A stretch of 64,000 bases of DNA from NCBI RefSeq assembly GCF_900166985.1, contig NZ_FUZK01000002.1, forward strand, positions 248,001 through 312,000, read 5' to 3'. Within the stretch, counting starts at the first letter, position 1, and every line of letters starts with the position of its first letter. Source of the stretch: Acholeplasma oculi. GTDB lineage: Bacteria; Bacillota_I; Bacilli_A; Acholeplasmatales; Acholeplasmataceae. The position numbers were made by a program, and so were the translations under genes. This document shows positions 63,163 to 64,000 of the stretch, piece after piece. The notes beneath the pieces were generated by a model. That model made no database searches. It had not been told where the DNA came from and was given only the letters and a program-made list of their open reading frames with translations.

Positions 63163-63217
63163 AAAAAACTCTTCTCATATATGAGAAGAGCATTTTGTTT
63201 AAAGTTGGTGACCCGTA
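63163..63217 (-). terminator. tRNA operon terminator and first copy of the repeat
   Basis: CTCTTCTCAT and ATGAGAAGAG form a 10-bp stem on the minus strand followed by TTTTTTATTTTT. It terminates the tRNA-Ser/tRNA-Glu transcript. Confidence 0.85.
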
Positions 63218-63281
63218 TGGGATTTGAACCCATGAATGCATGCGTGAAAGGCATGTGAGTTAACCGTTTCTCCAACGGGCC
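63206..63281 (-). tRNA. tRNA-Glu(TTC)
   Basis: The 76-nt gene folds fully. The acceptor GGCCCGT pairs with ACGGGTC with discriminator A, the anticodon loop is CTTTCAC with anticodon TTC, the T arm is ATGGG-TTCAAAT-CCCAT, and CCA is encoded. It follows tRNA-Ser by four bases. Confidence 0.95.
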
Positions 63282-63285
63282 ATTA

Positions 63286-63376
63286 TGGCGGAGCGAGAGG
63301 GATTTGAACCCTCGCACGGTATTACCCGTCTAACGCGTTAGCAGTGCGCCCTCTTCGACCTCTTGAGTATCACTCC
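63286..63376 (-). tRNA. tRNA-Ser(GCT)
   Basis: The 91-nt gene has acceptor GGAGTGA pairing with TCGCTCC, discriminator G as usual for serine, anticodon GCT in loop CTGCTAA, a long variable arm (GACGGGTAATACCGTGC region) and an encoded CCA. Confidence 0.95.
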
Positions 63377-63475
63377 GTTTAAGACATGAATTTATTCATG
63401 CCTTATTATATTAACTTATTTTAGTCATAAAGTCAATTATATTTTTAATATTTAGAACTGCTCATTTAAATGCGT

Positions 63476-64000
63476 TTAGTTCAGTGTATTGATCATACTT
63501 AATCCAACTTTTTGTTTAGGTATATCGATGTTTAAAACCCATACCTTCACAATTTGTCCTACGGATACAACATCTTTAGGATGTTTAATGAATTTATCTG
63601 ATAATTTTGAAATATGAACAAGTCCATCGTTCTTTAATCCAATATCAACAAACGCTCCAAAATCAGTAACATTTCGTACGGTACCTTCTAATTCCATTCC
63701 AATTTTCAGATCTTCAATTGATAATACATCCGATTTTAATATCGGTTGTTGGTAATCATCTCTTGGGTCTCTCATCGGTGCAACAAATGCATCTAGAATT
63801 AAATCTAATGTATATTTGTCAGTTCCTAGTTCTTTAGCTGTTTCTTCTCTATTGATATTATCTGTCCATAATCTCATGGAAGCTTTACCAATATCATCTG
63901 GATTAATGGATAGTTTTTTCATGACCTTTTTAGCGAGTTCATAGCTCTCAGGGTGAATGGATGTATGGTCTAGTATTTCATCAGACTCTGGAATTCTTAA
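63476..64000 (-). CDS. tex: 3' part of Tex transcription accessory protein
   Basis: The open frame continues to the window edge, so this is the C-terminal 174 residues of a larger protein. It starts in LRIPESDEILDHTSIHPESYELA, the helix-hairpin-helix-to-S1 linker of Tex. It includes VAPMRDPRDDY and ends with an S1 RNA-binding domain (about residues 100-165 of this part: GMELEGTVRNVTDFGAFVDIG). Tex binds nucleic acid at the transcription machinery. The ATG at 63922 is internal, not the start. Confidence 0.92.
   Translation of the reverse strand, partial: LRIPESDEILDHTSIHPESYELAKKVMKKLSINPDDIGKASMRLWTDNINREETAKELGTDKYTLDLILDAFVAPMRDPRDDYQQPILKSDVLSIEDLKIGMELEGTVRNVTDFGAFVDIGLKNDGLVHISKLSDKFIKHPKDVVSVGQIVKVWVLNIDIPKQKVGLSMINTLN

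Overview
The window is AT-rich, Gram-positive-like DNA that reads as an Acholeplasma-type mollicute chromosome, close to A. laidlawii. TGA is used as a true stop: speA, relB and other genes end in TGA overlapped by the next ATG. This argues against Mycoplasma and Spiroplasma. Strong AGGAGG-type ribosome sites, rho-independent terminators and many lipoproteins fit, and no cell-wall genes are seen. The species assignment is an inference.

Layout. 1-563 is the right end of an integrated element. It has a leftward gene pair and an unusually structured leader, and stops at a 3' fragment of tRNA-Trp followed by that tRNA's own terminator. 682-4561 holds an acetyltransferase, a membrane protein and a GH18 chitinase-like lipoprotein. 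4670-11311 is one leftward operon carrying both the anaerobic (nrdDG) and the aerobic class Ib (nrdIEF plus a glutaredoxin) ribonucleotide reductases. 12282-20219 has a serine hydrolase and a complete phosphate regulon (pstSCAB-phoU-phoP-phoR) behind a four-repeat Pho box. 20381-23108 is a lipid kinase plus ABC exporter. 23186-29991 is lipoate ligase and the pyruvate dehydrogenase complex (pdhABC-lpd). 30138-31063 is a Fic/RelB-like toxin-antitoxin pair, followed by arginine decarboxylase and agmatinase (31195-33542).

33543-39283 holds a gene-poor stretch with decayed sequence, a structured RNA candidate, a UvrX/DinB-YolD translesion pair, a HAD-calcineurin phosphatase fusion and an APH-like kinase. 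39397-42960 is a very large M6 metalloprotease lipoprotein. 43758-47759 is a probable tryptophan/indole module: an amino-acid ABC transporter with a TrpR-like repressor behind a palindromic promoter, then a T-box leader and a lone trpB. 47825-56952 holds kinase-like proteins, farnesyl diphosphate synthase, a tandem pair of GntR regulators, a DUF2161 nuclease-like protein, a possible heliorhodopsin remnant and an MFS exporter.

57167-62245 is the most suggestive accessory locus. A TPR-type HTH regulator diverges from a small secreted peptide. Next to them is an operon encoding a secreted beta-rich protein with a toxin-like amphipathic segment, a lipoprotein that appears to start at AUA, and an ATPase-permease fusion. 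I read it as a candidate peptide-regulated secreted effector system. The right end has a duplicated tRNA-Glu tail plus terminator flanking a DUF1905 gene, then tRNA-Glu, tRNA-Ser and the 3' part of tex.

Metabolic logic: pyruvate dehydrogenase with lipoate salvage, both oxygen-dependent and oxygen-independent dNTP synthesis, phosphate scavenging, arginine-to-putrescine conversion, tryptophan made from salvaged indole, and several secreted hydrolases for scavenging polymers.
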